From NCBI GenBank assembly GCA_930367215.1, contig OV884059.1:146876511-146940510 (forward strand): a DNA stretch of 64,000 bases, read 5' to 3'. Positions 25,198 to 36,490 of this stretch are shown here, one piece after another. A model generated the notes under the pieces. It had not been told where the DNA came from. It did not search any database and saw only the letters and a list, made by a program, of their open reading frames with translations. The stretch is from Pollenia angustigena (Eukaryota; Arthropoda; Insecta; Diptera; Polleniidae). Every line of letters starts with the position of its first letter. The stretch's first letter is position 1. Made by a program: the position numbers and the translations under genes.

Positions 25198-25560
25198 CAA
25201 CGGTAGGACGAACCCGAGCTTCTAGAAAAGTTCAAAATGCAGCACAGTTCAAGTCCAGAGATATCATACAATTCTTTGAAGGTCGCGGGTCCCAATTCTG
25301 CCAGTGCAGGACAGTAACAGAGGAAGTGTTTCACGTTCTTCTGCTCATTTTCGTCATCACAGCTGTGGCATTAATCATACTGACTTAATCCCAGACGCTG
25401 TGCATGCCGCCTACGTACAAGGCAATGTCCCGTAATCAAACAGATAACAAAAGTGATACGTCCCTTTCAGTTATCGATATAAGAGACATTATACGTCGTC
25501 CAACTCTACGGGGCTATAATTGCCTGATAATCCTACATTCAGTGTTCACGGCCCATCTAT
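25198..25560 (-). pseudogene. R1/LOA-type LINE, C-terminal end of ORF2
   Basis: On - the frame reads LITGHCLVRRRHAQRLGL, CHSCDDENEQKNVKHFLC and YCPALAELG, the RNase H-end and Cys/His motif (C-x2-C-x~9-H-x4-C) of R1/LOA/Jockey ORF2 proteins. One stop interrupts it before CHSC. Only the 3' end of the element is left. Confidence 0.75.
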
Positions 25561-25784
25561 CGTAGAGTTCAATAATGCAGCATGTTTTTTTTTCTGTGAT
25601 ATACTCAAACTGATTCTTCAGCCCGATACAGCACAGAAGCAGTAATTTGACTAAAGATCCCAGCAAAAACTTTGCTAACAAAATAACTACTTATTTTTCT
25701 ACTAGAAAAAGTACTTATTTTTGTCCCAAAAGTAATCCTTTAAATTTGGCTAATTATAAGCTAAAAAATAATATCTTTATCTTA

Positions 25785-26479
25785 GGCCCGTTTTCACAAC
25801 TAACCGATAGCTAAAAGTAGACTTTAACCGGCCTTATGAAAAGTGTTCCATTATTAAAACTTTTCTTTAACCTTTAGTGAATGATAAAGTTAATTAAGGT
25901 TAATCCTACCCGGTAGGTTAAAGTTAAGTTGTAATGATGGAACACTTTTTATTACTTACTTACTTATTCCGGACCTCTTTCTACCTTGCAGTGTAGAGGT
26001 TTTTGCAAAGACTTCTCCACTTCGTTCTAGGCTCGATTCCTTGTTCTGTCAGAATGTTGTTAATAGTGTCCTGCCACGTTATTCTTCTTCTTCCTCTGCT
26101 TCTCGTACCACTCGGTCTTGCTTCTGACACTCGTTTCGGCAGGCGATTCTCTGGCATTCTGGTTACATGTCCGAACCACCTTAGCTTATTGCGTTCGATT
26201 TTGTTGTATAGCGGTTCTGTATTTAAGCTGGCTCGTATAGTGTCGTTTCGTATTCTGTCTCGTCTTGTTTTACCGGCTACACGTCTTAAGTACTTCATAT
26301 CTGACGCCTGAATTCTGCTCCAATTTTTTTGTGGTTAGCGCCCATGATTCGCAGCCATATGTAAGGGTTGATATATATGTGGAGTTGTATACGGCAAGTT
26401 TTGTACCCGTTGAAACTTCCCTCTTACTGATAAAATTTTTGTTTAAAGCCGATAAAATCCTACCTTTAGCTATCGGGCC
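25785..26479. mobile_element. MITE with GGCCCGTTTTCACAAC ends, interrupted by an RTE fragment
   Basis: Ends GGCCCGTTTTCACAACTAAC and GCTATCGGGCC with TTA on each side (25782-25784, 26480-26482). Related to the intact copy at 37041-37257 and the partial copy at 48504-48692. About 480 bases of LINE sequence (25951-26434) lie within it. Confidence 0.75.
25951..26434 (-). pseudogene. RTE-clade LINE, extreme C-terminal part
   Basis: On - reads LTYGCESWALTTKK, frame change, then MKYLRRVAGKTRRDRIRN, NKIERNKLRWFGHVTRMPEN and RGRRRITWQDTINNIL. This is the conserved C-terminal end of RTE-type reverse transcriptases. It inserted into the MITE above. Confidence 0.8.
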
Positions 26480-26785
26480 TTATACTTACAATGTGAAAAA
26501 AAATATGTAGTTACAAAAAGGTTAAAACCCGCTTATTACAATTGGAATGGTCTGCATTGTCCAGCTTTTTGGGTGTTGTCCAAGTACCAGCTAAAATGCA
26601 ATTTATACAGTTAAAAAACTTTATTTAATTTTGAAAAATTACATTTTTATTAATTATATTTTTTTATAATTAAATTATTAAGGGTTTTCATGATATCGCT
26701 TAAAATTGTTATTTGTGCAAATGGACAAACTTGCGAGACTCGTTTCATAACGAACCTTTTTAATTTTTGTATAATTTTAAACAAT

Positions 26786-26932
26786 TTAATGTGTAGTTTA
26801 TAGAACACGAGCGCCTTACTCGTCCGTTCAACTTACATTTAAAACAAAAACAAATTTCGAAATTTTGTTTTTGTTTTAAATGTAAGTTGAACGGACGAGT
26901 AAGGCGCTCGTGTTCTATAAACTACACATTAA
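26786..26932. repeat. near-perfect 147-bp palindrome, TTAA at both ends
   Basis: Arms of about 72 bases (GTGTAGTTTATAGAACACGA... and its complement) differ by only one base, around a centre TTCGAA. TTAA at each end would suit a piggyBac-type MITE, but it is part of the symmetry, so it proves little. Confidence 0.85.
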
Positions 26933-27717
26933 TCTCAGTTAGTAAGAAACGTCTATACAAAAAGAAAATTCAAAAATATAAAATTATATAAAGTTGAAAT
27001 TTGTGATTTATATTTGAAATTTGTTTTTAAGAATGCACAAAGAAAGCGAAAAGACTAATTATTGCTGGAATTTATTGTTTTTGATTTATAAACACTTGGA
27101 TTTTTTATTGAAAAAGACGTTAAAAGCATTAAAAAATCTGTTTGTATAAATGCAGAATTAAACAGCGCAAGTTTACGAGTCAAAATTGCAAATAAATTCT
27201 CACACAATTCTTGACGGTTCATTTGCGAGGGCGTAAAAATGCACAGTTTGCACGGATTACGAGACTTTTTAGCGATATCATCCAATACTAAGAAAAAATT
27301 GTAAGGAACAAATTTCTAATTTGCCGGCAGACATTCCAATTAATAAGATACAGTTCAGTTTTTCAAAAATGCGATAAAAACAACGTACAAAATTTATATA
27401 AATTGATCTCGTTTGTTAGACATGCCAACTAGCAATACTTTTTGTGCAAGGACTTAAGGTATTTCTAATAATCTTTACTCACAAGAATCCAATCCTTTGA
27501 CCGAAAGAAGGCTACAATTTTAATAAGACTAAATTTTGATGAAAGTTGCAAAATGTTTCAAACATTTTTGCTTGCAACTAAAGTAATAGAGTTATTAAAT
27601 TCTTATAACAATACAAAAAAAAAATATACATATTTGGCTAAACAAGTTGTTATCAGCCATGTTCTGCAAATCGAATTCGAGTAAAATCAAAATCAAATTA
27701 ACTTTGGAAACGATCCA
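26933..27717. other. no recognisable feature
   Basis: AT-rich intron; a 76-codon frame on - (27055-27285) has no visible domain or promoter. Confidence 0.45.
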
Positions 27718-28152
27718 GTGTTTAATAGAGCTGGGATACTATCGATATTTTCAACTACCGATATTTATCGAAAGTTCAAATTTCACTATCGATATATCGA
27801 TATTACTATCGACTGAATGTTTGTACTTGTGCAGGAAAACTTTAGTTATTTTTTTATAAGGCTACCGTTTGTTTTTATCACTTTATTGAATGTATGAGAC
27901 GTATGTATGTATATATATACGCACGTTACTTTAGATGGCAGTTTTTTATAAATTGATAAGTACCTTTCTGAAGGAACCAGAGTAACAGGAACTATAAGAT
28001 ATTCCATTGCAACTTTAAAAATTTTCTAAATTATCAAAAAGTAATTTCAATTTTTGGGAATACAAAATTTTAATTTCAAAAGATTTTGTTATTCGTGCTT
28101 AATTCCCAGTTTTTTTACTATTGATAAAAACACTTGAAATTTATTGTTGATG

Positions 28153-28214
28153 GGATAAGCTATTCCTATGCATTTCACTGGTTGCTTAGGCCAGATCATC
28201 AGGAAACTTCATCC
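28153..28214 (-). ncRNA. hammerhead-like motif, copy 2
   Basis: Same as copy 1 but with stem III ATGCAT instead of ATGCGCAT; core CTGATGA, GAA and cleavage site UA are intact. Confidence 0.55.
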
Positions 28215-28539
28215 ATAAAGGTTTTAGACAAACTAAAGATATTAAACCAAATAAAACTGTTAAACGTATAAGAATTATAGCAACAGTTCTACTTGTAACA
28301 ATATCAAAGTTTAAACAAAACACATCAACAATAAACAACAGTGGGTTCATCTCATCTTACATTTCCCCACTACAATTAGTTGAAATTCTCTCAACATTAA
28401 TTGTAGTTGTAAGTAGGTTAAGAAAAACAAAATGAAAAAAAAAACAACAATATTGTTACAAGTAGAACTGTTGCTATAATTCTTATACGTTTAACAGTTT
28501 TATTTGGTTTAATATCTTTAGTTTGTCTAAAACCTTTAT

Positions 28540-28601
28540 GGATGAAGTTTCCTGATGATCTGGCCTAAGCAACCAGTGAAATGCATAGGAATAGCTTATC
28601 C
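28540..28601 (+). ncRNA. hammerhead-like motif, copy 3
   Basis: Core CTGATGA at 28552-28558, stem II CTGG/CCAG, GAA, ATGCAT, A, then GGAAT and ATCC. Identical to copy 2. Confidence 0.55.
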
Positions 28602-28769
28602 CATCAACAATAAATTTCAAGTGTTTTTATCAATAATAAAAACTGGGAATTAAGCACGAATAACAAAATCTTTTGAAATTAAAATTTTGTATTCCCAAAA
28701 ATTGAAATTACTTTTTGATAATAAACAGGCGGTGCACGGCCTAAAAAACACTTAATTGACAACATCTTT

Positions 28770-29145
28770 TGTAAGTTGTTGTTTTTTTCATTTTGTTTTT
28801 CTTAACCTACTTACAACTACAATTAATGTTGAGAGAATTTCAACTAATTGTAGTGGGGAAATGTAAGATGAGATGAACCCACTGTTGTTTATTGTTGATG
28901 TGTTTTGTTTAAACTTTGATATTGTTACAAGTAGAACTGTTGCTATAATTCTTATACGTTTAACAGTTTTATTTGGTTTAATATCTTTAGTTTGTCTAAA
29001 ACCTTTATGGATGAAGTTTCCTGATGATCTGGCCTAAGCAACCAGTGAAATGCATGGGAATAGCTTATCCCATCAACAATAAATTTCAAGTGTTTTTATC
29101 AATAATAAAAAACTGGGAATTAAGCACGAATAACAAAATATTTTC
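28770..29145 (+). repeat. Penelope-like repeat copy 4
   Basis: Direct copy on +, with the longer 5' part (CTTAACCTACTTACAACTAC, GTAGTGGGGAAATGTAAGAT) shared with copy 2. A degenerate piece of this 5' part is at 39058-39170. Confidence 0.8.
29009..29070 (+). ncRNA. hammerhead-like motif, copy 4 (cleavage base changed)
   Basis: Identical to copy 3, except the base after ATGCAT is G instead of A. A hammerhead needs A, C or U there, so this copy should be inactive. Confidence 0.5.
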
Positions 29146-29582
29146 TAAATTCTAAACCCAAAAAGATTATCAATTCAGCGGACTTATCCTCTAATGGGCG
29201 TTCATTGTTTTGTCTTATGCTTGCAATTGCATTTGGATTTGAATTTTTTTTACAACATTACAAAAATACTTGACATTTCAGTCTCTATATAATCATGTAA
29301 AAATTTCGACTTAAAGTCCTTTAATTAGCAGTAAAAAGCACTGCTAAACAATCCATACCACTTGCCATTCTTGTTGTTTGTATTCATTGCTGTAATTCAG
29401 CGCGAATTAATAATAGCAAGTAAAAATTTGCGGCAAAAAACTGTGTGTGTATATCTGCTGTAACATGTCTTCATAGCTGTATTTTATATAATAATATCGA
29501 TATTGATACTTTTCCTATCGATATTTTAAAACTATCGATAATATCGATAGTCTATCGATAGTTTCCCAGCACTAGTGTTTAA

Positions 29583-31540
29583 AGTTCATTAAATAATTTG
29601 GTTTTATATACTTCACACCAGGGTTTAAAAAACAGCCGTCGAATTCAAAAACTGTCGAACAAAACACGAAAATATGGGTACAACTTTTCGCTTTTTGAGT
29701 TGAAATGGCAGCGACTGTTTACATTTAATGAATCAGAAGAAAAATCAACAATTTCCTTTTGGCCAATGGCAACTGAAGAAGTGGAAGAAATGGCAGTTTT
29801 TCCACTTTGACTGCAGTTTTTTAAACGCTGCTTCACACTATGAGTACAGCTTAACTTTTTAGATCTTATCTTTAAATAAAACGACGGTAATGTAAACAAA
29901 AATTTAACTGAAAATCTCTATATTTCCATTTCACTCTATTTCCATAAGATGGCTGTTTTTGTACTTTTTTATTTGATTGAAATTATTATATATCAAGTCG
30001 AATTTATGTATACTACAACAATACAAAAATCACAGAAACAACAGATGTTTTTTTTGCATTGCATTATTAGTGTTCACGGCTCGAAATGTCAACTATTTAT
30101 AAATAAAACATTATGAAATCACAACAAATTTGTTCGAACTGTCAAACTCAGCTTGCTTTTCGCTGCCACTTGTAGTGAATTCGTAATATGATAAAAGACT
30201 GAACTTAAAACGTTAAGTTTCCTTGCTTTTAAAATTTTTTTTATTGCAAAATAACATCTGAGTTAAAATTTTACTTTTTCTTGTAGTTATTAAGTGCATT
30301 TTCAAATAGTCCAGTTATATTTTCAAAATTCAGGTGAATTTTTTCTATTGTCTAGTTTTTTGACTTTTGGTATCTGGCAACCCTTACATTTAGCATCAAG
30401 GTTAGAGTAGGAGTTGGAGTTGGGGTCGTAGTTGGACTTAGAAACTACAGCGGTTGGAGTCGGAGGTAGAACTAGTTTTTAACGACTCCGCAGCCCAAAA
30501 ATACTTATTTTTAATTCTTTCAGGCCGGGTTTTTGAGATGTGGATTAAGTTTAAACTAAGTTTAAGGTAGTCTGAAACTCGGATTTTCCGTCAAAATTTA
30601 ATTTTTTTATTATTTCATTAAAGACCAACATTTTAAGCATAACTAAGCTGTTCCGTTAAAATGTTGTACACAAACTTGGTAGTGGCGGCACAAATCTGTT
30701 TTCAGATTAATTAAACCTAGTTTAACTGAGATCTCAAAAACCCAACCTTTGTAAACATGTTTTTTTTTCAGATAATTTTGAACAAACTTGAACCCATGTT
30801 CTTTAACTGTTGATAGACAGAACAGGATTAAAAATAATTTTGTGCAAATTTTAAACATAAATGCACCAAACAAATAAAGTTTATTTCAGCGAAAAGACAG
30901 GTTAAAAATTTCTACTTTTTGTAAACACAACGGGTTTTAAGTAATTTTGCAGCAGCTTGAAATATATGTATCACTCATTTGCTGCAAGTCCGGCATAACT
31001 CAAAAAGTTTTTGATTTGCTCTAACTACTTAGAAAAAAAAGAAGGCACATTCTCTTCAAACTGGGAAAGTATAAAAGATACAAAGATGAATTTAATACAC
31101 AATTTAAAGAAAAACGAAGCGAACAATTATGCATCTCTAACTCCAAAATTTTATTTTTTGAGATATGCCGGTCTTGCAGCAAATGAGCGGTAAGTTCTTT
31201 AGCATATAGGTAGTAAACAAATAAAGTACATTTGGGTGCAGTAATCCATTTTATTATCTGTTGTTATAAACATACAGAAGATTAAACATTTTTTTAACAA
31301 AATTCGCAAAAACGTGTGATTTTAAATCACGTGATTTTCAGAACACGCCTATTAAAAGGTTCTAAGACCAAAATTGTAGAAACTACTAACTGAATGACAA
31401 ACTTATAGATGTACGCTTTCCACCTGTTGTGAATCTAATACTAAGAATAAATTTAAATTTATTTTTATAAATTAAAGTATTAAAGATATTAAAAATTTCA
31501 GCTCAGAGTTCGTCAAAAATTTTACAAAATCTTTCACTTA
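29583..31540. other. intron with small inverted-repeat elements
   Basis: Contains a GGAGTT-rich stretch at 30401-30480. An imperfect palindromic element spans about 30527-30757 (CCGGGTTTTTGAGATGTGG / CTGAGATCTCAAAAACCCAA). A MITE lies at 30974-31187. No exon was recognised. Confidence 0.5.
30974..31187. mobile_element. 214-bp MITE
   Basis: CTCATTTGCTGCAAGTCCGG is mirrored by CCGGTCTTGCAGCAAATGAG; the inverted arms continue for about 30 bases. A 60-codon frame inside it is incidental. Confidence 0.7.
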
Positions 31541-31628
31541 AGCATCATGTACACGACATTTTTTTTTACATCTGACTTGTCAAATTTCCTTCTGCAACAT
31601 ACATACATGTTATAACATTGCTTCTGTA

Positions 31629-32366
31629 ACCTGTACCCATGTTCTGTAACTTTAGTGAGAACTTCTTGCATCGAAAAGATGTGAAACAAAATATTCCATC
31701 GTTTCTCGAAAAGTGAGAAAAATTTGTGTCTGTAACTCATGTCGAAAACTATCAAAAGAGATTACGTCGTTAAGTTATAAATGTCATAATATTGCACTCG
31801 AAGCCGATGTGACATAACGACGTTCAGAACGCCAGTAACACATATCGTTGACGGCGACCAAAATTAACTTAAATTGAAAATTTTTCAACGACGGCGGCGA
31901 AAACACAACCGTCGGCGATGCCAAATTGTGTAAAGAGCGACTTTAATGTTTGTTGTTTGCAAACGAGCTTTGAAGACATTCGTATATTTTATAAAAATGT
32001 TAAAAGCAAAATAATAAAACAATGAAAAATGTGCCAATTATAAAATATTATTATTATTATTCTTTGCATTTTGCATTTTTAATTGTTTTTTAGTGTTAAA
32101 ATTTTTTCTCGCCCCATTTTTATTCGTGAGTTTATTTGACAGTTCAAAGCGGGAACTTTCTCACCAAAATGTTACAGAAACACTTTTTCTGTAAATTGGC
32201 GAGTAATTTCCTTACGTGACAGCTTGTACTCGCCAAAAAAAGTTACAGACACAGTTAAGTGAGAAAAACAGCTGTTTGTTTCAATTTATGACATTTTTGT
32301 TTCATTTCAAACATTTCAATCGAAAACTTTCTCGACGCGAGAGTTACAGAACATGGGCACTGGGCT
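31629..32366. repeat. imperfect inverted repeat, ATGTTCTGTAACT-type ends
   Basis: CCCATGTTCTGTAACTTTAG at 31636 is mirrored by GAGTTACAGAACATGGGCAC near 32340. Similar 'acagaaca' terminal words occur in 49839-51796 and 61338-61570. Confidence 0.5.
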
Positions 32367-32742
32367 TTACACGTGAAAGTACTTTCTTGAAAGTAGAGTA
32401 TACGTATTATCAACGAAAAATCAAATAAACTGCCGATTGGCTGAAAGTACCAGAATTATGTGTGTGTTAGTGAAAAAGTGTGAGTGTATTGCGACTTTCA
32501 AGAAATTTGCTTTCACTTGTAAATGCTACGTAAAAGTCAGATGCAAAGTCATCTGAAAAAATTTCAATAAGAGCGTTTACTTATTTCTTCTGACAAACTA
32601 TGTCAGAAATCTATGCCGGGAAGAAACCGGCCGCGGCGATCGACATTGTCGATATTGACGGAATTATAAGCCGGCTGAAGTTAATATTTTTTAATACCGA
32701 TACATGTATTATCATTTCACTATTGAATAGAAATTATGTTCA

Positions 32743-33577
32743 TCTATATATATAAAAATAAGTTGCATTGTGTTAGTAATTGATGTTCTCTGAAACGCGT
32801 GAACCGTCAATACCAAGATTTTTATGTATCAACGGTCTTCAAATGTGTATTGGTTCTTGAGTTTTAGCCACATGTTCATTCCGAAACATGTATTTATATT
32901 TCCATACAAATATCAACAAAATGCCCTCCTTTTTGAACTCCTCCGAAACCGGTTGACCGATTTTTATGAAATTTTGTATGTGTATTTGTTAAGTATGATA
33001 ATACGACGTAGAGTATATTTTATATCACTAGAGGACGCGAAATATTGCAATAGGGGTAAAAGCTCCCACTACCCAATCTTCTAAGCTAATCAACCGGGTT
33101 TCTTAAAATTTGGCATGCAGACAATGTAACATCCGAAAGAGAATAAGGAATAGGGTGTGAAATAGGGTAAGAGGGCTAAAAACTCCCCCTCCTTATATTT
33201 TCGTAACTAATCAACCGATTTTTTTTAAATTACGCAGGCAAATAGTGTTACAGATGGAAATAGAGCAAGAGGGGTAAAAGCTCCCCTTCCCTCTACCTTC
33301 TTAACTAATCAACCAGTTTTCTTAAAATTTGGCAGGCATACACTGTAACATCGTAAAGTGGACAGGACATTAAATAGGGCAAGAGGGGTAAAAGCTCCGC
33401 CTCCCTATATCTTCTAAGCTAATTAATTAATTTTCTTGAAATTGGGCAGGCAAATTGGGCAAAAAAATCTGGAAAGAACTATGGCCTATAATTTTTTCTT
33501 AAAATTTGGCTAGCAGACACTGTTACATCATAAAGAAATAAGTTATGTGACAAAAAAACGTTTGCCGGGCCAGCTAG
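32743..33577 (+). mobile_element. non-autonomous Helitron, 835 bp
   Basis: 5' TCTATATATATAAAAATAAG after A; 3' GCCGGGCCAGCTAG before T. The first ~150 bases match the Helitron at 16923. The rest is a set of ~120-base units (GGGTAAAAGCTCCC, AATCAACCG, AAATTTGGCA) repeated about four times (33055-33530). Confidence 0.85.
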
Positions 33578-34058
33578 TAAAAATATATAAAACGTTTTAT
33601 TTTAATATCCTAAATTGGTATCTAAGAATTTAAAAAAAAAATTACGATGGCTGAAATCTTTTACGGTGAAAATAAAAATGTTTGTGGCGACAGAACGCTA
33701 TTTTGGTTTCTGCAATAACTATGCGAAAAAAAACAGAGACAATGTCAGAAGCAAATAACTTACCTTATAAAAACATCAATTTTACAACAAAGCACAATTA
33801 CATGTGACGTGAAAAGTTGACAAGTCAGATGCAAAAAAAACATGTCGTCTACATGCTCCTTTAGACTTTAGAAGCTTCTAAATGTACTTAAGATTTAGAT
33901 TTGTTTCGAAATGCCACTTTGTTACGTTTCTTATGATTGATTCCGCTTTTATTAAAATCTTATAATGTTTTACTAGGAAATCATAATTATGAAATAAAAC
34001 ACATTTTTTATGCATGCATATGTATCAATAAACAACTTTTATTTTATTTTTAATATAT

Positions 34059-34743
34059 TTAAACATTTCCCGCAAGTCGAGCACATTCTGAGACAATCGC
34101 AGTGAAATTATTTAGCTTGTATCTAAATCTCACGAGAGCCATGCTAGCGCAGGCGCTGGTGGTCTGCTGAAAATTTTTATTAACTGCTTTGAGAGTTGAG
34201 TCAACGCTAGAATTTACTTTTCCCATATTATCTTGAATCTTTGTCACACACTTTCTGATTGGTCTTTAGAACGTTTCGAATAGGTTTCTGAAGCTTTTTT
34301 ACATTATTTAATACTTCAGAGGCCTCTTTTTTAACTTTTGAACCGCACAATCCAATTTCAAACTTAAAATCAGGTACAATATCTTCGATATTGTAGACTG
34401 CCTGTACCATACAATTGATGCCAAGTAAATTTTTGGTGGAAGCAGCAACATCTTCGGCAAAAGATGGTGGAGCCTTAGTGGTAGTGGTAGTAGAAGTAAT
34501 AGCAGTAGTGGTCGTAGGTTCAGCAGTAGTGGTCGTGGGATCAGCGGCAGTGGTCGTGGGATCAGCAGCAGTGGTCGTGGGATCAGGAGTAGGGGTCATA
34601 AAATCTGCAGTAGTGGTCGCGGGATCAGCACTAGAGGAAGTTTCTGTAGAAGATGTTGGTTCGCCCTGTGCTAGTACTGCTTCTAATCCTAATGACAGGA
34701 TTACGAAGAATATTGCAATTAAAAACTTGAATTTCTTTTCTAT
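34059..34743 (-). pseudogene. secreted Thr-rich (mucin-like) small protein, damaged; lies in ADAMTS intron
   Basis: Read from 34743 down. The first codon position gives ATA, then a signal peptide (EKKFKFLIAIFFVILSLGLE), a Ser/Thr region with ADPTTTA-type heptads, KAPPSF, and a helical domain with spaced cysteines (GINC, GLCG, KVC). A one-base frame change near 34245 is needed to continue into KIQDNMGKVNSS, then KLNNFTAIVSECARLAG and a stop at 34059. AATAAA-type signals lie at about 34038-34052. The C-terminal domain is clearly homologous to the + strand gene at 37392 (NIED, KLNNF, C-x-A). I do not recognise the family by name; a salivary, gut or reproductive secreted protein is plausible. The ATA start and frameshift suggest a dying gene or sequencing errors; the promoter is intact. 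Confidence 0.6.
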
Positions 34744-34782
34744 CTCCGATTTGCTAGACTAACGTAGAAAGTAATTTGAAAC

Positions 34783-34818
34783 ACTGATGTTTTTAACAAA
34801 ATTTCCTAGGTATTTATA
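34783..34818 (-). promoter_or_regulatory. TATA + initiator core promoter of the mucin-like gene
   Basis: On the - strand TATAAATA (34818-34811) is followed by an arthropod initiator TCAGT, with its A at 34785, 33 bases from the first T of the TATA box. This is the standard fly spacing, and it puts the first codon position only about 42 bases downstream of the start site. Confidence 0.7.
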
Positions 34819-35404
34819 GATAATTTGAAAAATATCTGCTCTTATAAAATTTTATTAAATAAATAATTTAACTAATTGCACTATTAGTCAATCTTTTACA
34901 CAGACAGACTAAATGCAAATTTCTTTACGTCAATAATGAAATAACTTTCTTTATATCACATTGCTGACATAAGTGTCGTAAAATAACAATTGTAATTATG
35001 ATTCAAAATTTGTATTTAAACAATTTTCTATTTTTTATTAAGTAACAATGCAAACACATCAAATGTTTGTTTTCTAATTTGCCTTGTTGTTCTTAGCTAA
35101 TTCATTGATGAACTAGTTTAGCGCGCACTTAGCAATTTATTTGCCTATTGAGTTAATAGTAGGGATGTAACGATATGCCGTTTTGCCGACGATACGCAAA
35201 TTGAATTTGAAAAAAATTAAAATTAAAAAAAAAACTCAAGTAGAATTAATTTGCGTTTATTATAAACGGCGTTTTTTAGACGTATACAACTTCCGATAGA
35301 GATACGTGTAAAATAAGTTGTCATTCTAACGAAGTGTGTCTGACTTTTTTTCAGTATACTTTGGCTAATCACCATAGCAAAGGCTAACATCAGAACAACG
35401 TTTC

Positions 35405-36200
35405 AGATCGTGAAAATTTATTTCCAAAATTCGCGCTCTGTTCGCCAAACCTATAGAGCACTTCAGCAAGTTTACGATGTGCATAATCTCCCATCTGAGC
35501 AAGTCCGTAGCTTGCGTACCACAGAACTCATCGCCGCTGTAGACGTATGTCAGAAAACTCGCATTTATCGAATCCGACGCCGTTCTCTGCAACTCGGTCT
35601 CTGCCCTTCAACTACTTAGAAATTTTTGAGGAAAGATCTATGATCCAATTAGTGCAAGAATTAAAGCCATCTGACCATCAATTGCGTCGTGTGTTCGGTG
35701 AATGTGCTTACAACTAAATGAAAGTTAAAGACAGATTTATATCGTGAAATCATATTCAGCGATTTGGCTCATTTCTGGCCTAACGGTTATCTAAAAAAGC
35801 AAAATTGTCATTTTTGGGGAGAACACTATCCTAATCAGACTCTTGAGACTCAATTACATCCCGTAAAAATAATTGTTTGTTGCGTGTTTGGCATGTAACA
35901 TTTGTTTTTAAATCTGAAAGCGAAAATTTCCGTTTATAGCGAAAGCTGGAGGCTAATGATTCGTGATTATTTTATTCCTCATGTCATTGCAAGTCATTTG
36001 GAGGAGACATGATTCCAAGAAGACGGCGCAACTAGCCAAACTTTTTGTGATCGAATTATCTCAAGAAATGGACCCGTCAATGGGCCACCACGTTCGTGTG
36101 TTCCTTGACACATTTGGACAACTTTTTGTGGGGATGAGGCAAATCTCTGGTCTATGCTGATAAAGGAGCAACGATTGATCATTTAGAAGTCAACATTCGA
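35405..36200 (+). pseudogene. mariner/IS630-type transposase, decayed
   Basis: Frames read NSRSVRQTYRALQQVYDVHN, RIRRRSLQLGLCPSTT, IQLVQELKPSDHQLRRVFGE, AHFWPNGYLKKQNCHFWGEH and LQWAT/FLWG-type pieces, in the order of the transposase helix-turn-helix and DDE regions. At least five stops or frame changes. Confidence 0.75.
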
Positions 36201-36297
36201 CGCACTACTGACGAAAATTTATTATTTTTTATAAAAAAAAAAAAAAAAAACACTGCAAAAGATTATTAGTATTTAAAATTTATATTTATAAGATTTT

Positions 36298-36490
36298 TGT
36301 TTAAAAAACAAGGTATTCTCAACTTTTGCGGATATAGACGATTTCGCAACTCCTGTTGAACCAGAGTTGCAGTGGAAAATAGCCTCTCAGATGCGACAGA
36401 ACTCATTTGAAAACTTAAGTATTTCTGCACCATTTTCCTCAAGTTTCGGTGTAATATTTCATTGCGCCAGTAAACAAGTGGATCTGCGTC
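36298..36490 (-). pseudogene. hAT transposase dimerisation domain remnant
   Basis: On - reads VQKYLSFQMSSVASERLFST, then ATLVQQELRNRLYPQKLRIP. Closely resembles the remnant at 20105-20366 (SERLF..RNRL..QKLRI), confirming one family. Confidence 0.8.

Larger units (their letters stand above)
28040..28725. repeat. inverted pair of Penelope-like repeat copies 2 (-) and 3 (+)
   Basis: The ~390-base block 28049-28440 read on - and the block 28450-28722 read on + are almost identical over 270 bases, head to head around 28440-28460. Both end in the same GTATTCCCAAAAATTGAAAT words. Confidence 0.85.
27726..29574. mobile_element. hAT element, 1.85 kb, exact 8-bp duplication, hosts the ribozyme repeats
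   Basis: Ends TAGAGCTGGGATACTATCGA and its mirror CTATCGATAGTTTCCCAGCA-CTA; GTGTTTAA on both sides (27718-27725, 29575-29582). Several TATCGATA words lie near both ends. The interior is mostly occupied by the inverted ribozyme-bearing repeats; no transposase is seen. Confidence 0.85.
31541..33862. mobile_element. TIR element, 2.3 kb, containing an inverted repeat and a Helitron
   Basis: CATGTACACGACATTTTTTT...ACATCTGACTTGTC at 31547-31583 is mirrored by GACAAGTCAGATG...ACATGTCGTCTACATG at 33819-33854. No coding sequence. The Helitron 32743-33577 and the inverted repeat at 31629-32366 lie within it. Confidence 0.6.

Noticed and set aside
34597..34599. ATG as the true start of the mucin-like gene
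   Set aside because: It would drop a clear signal peptide and lies far from the initiator.
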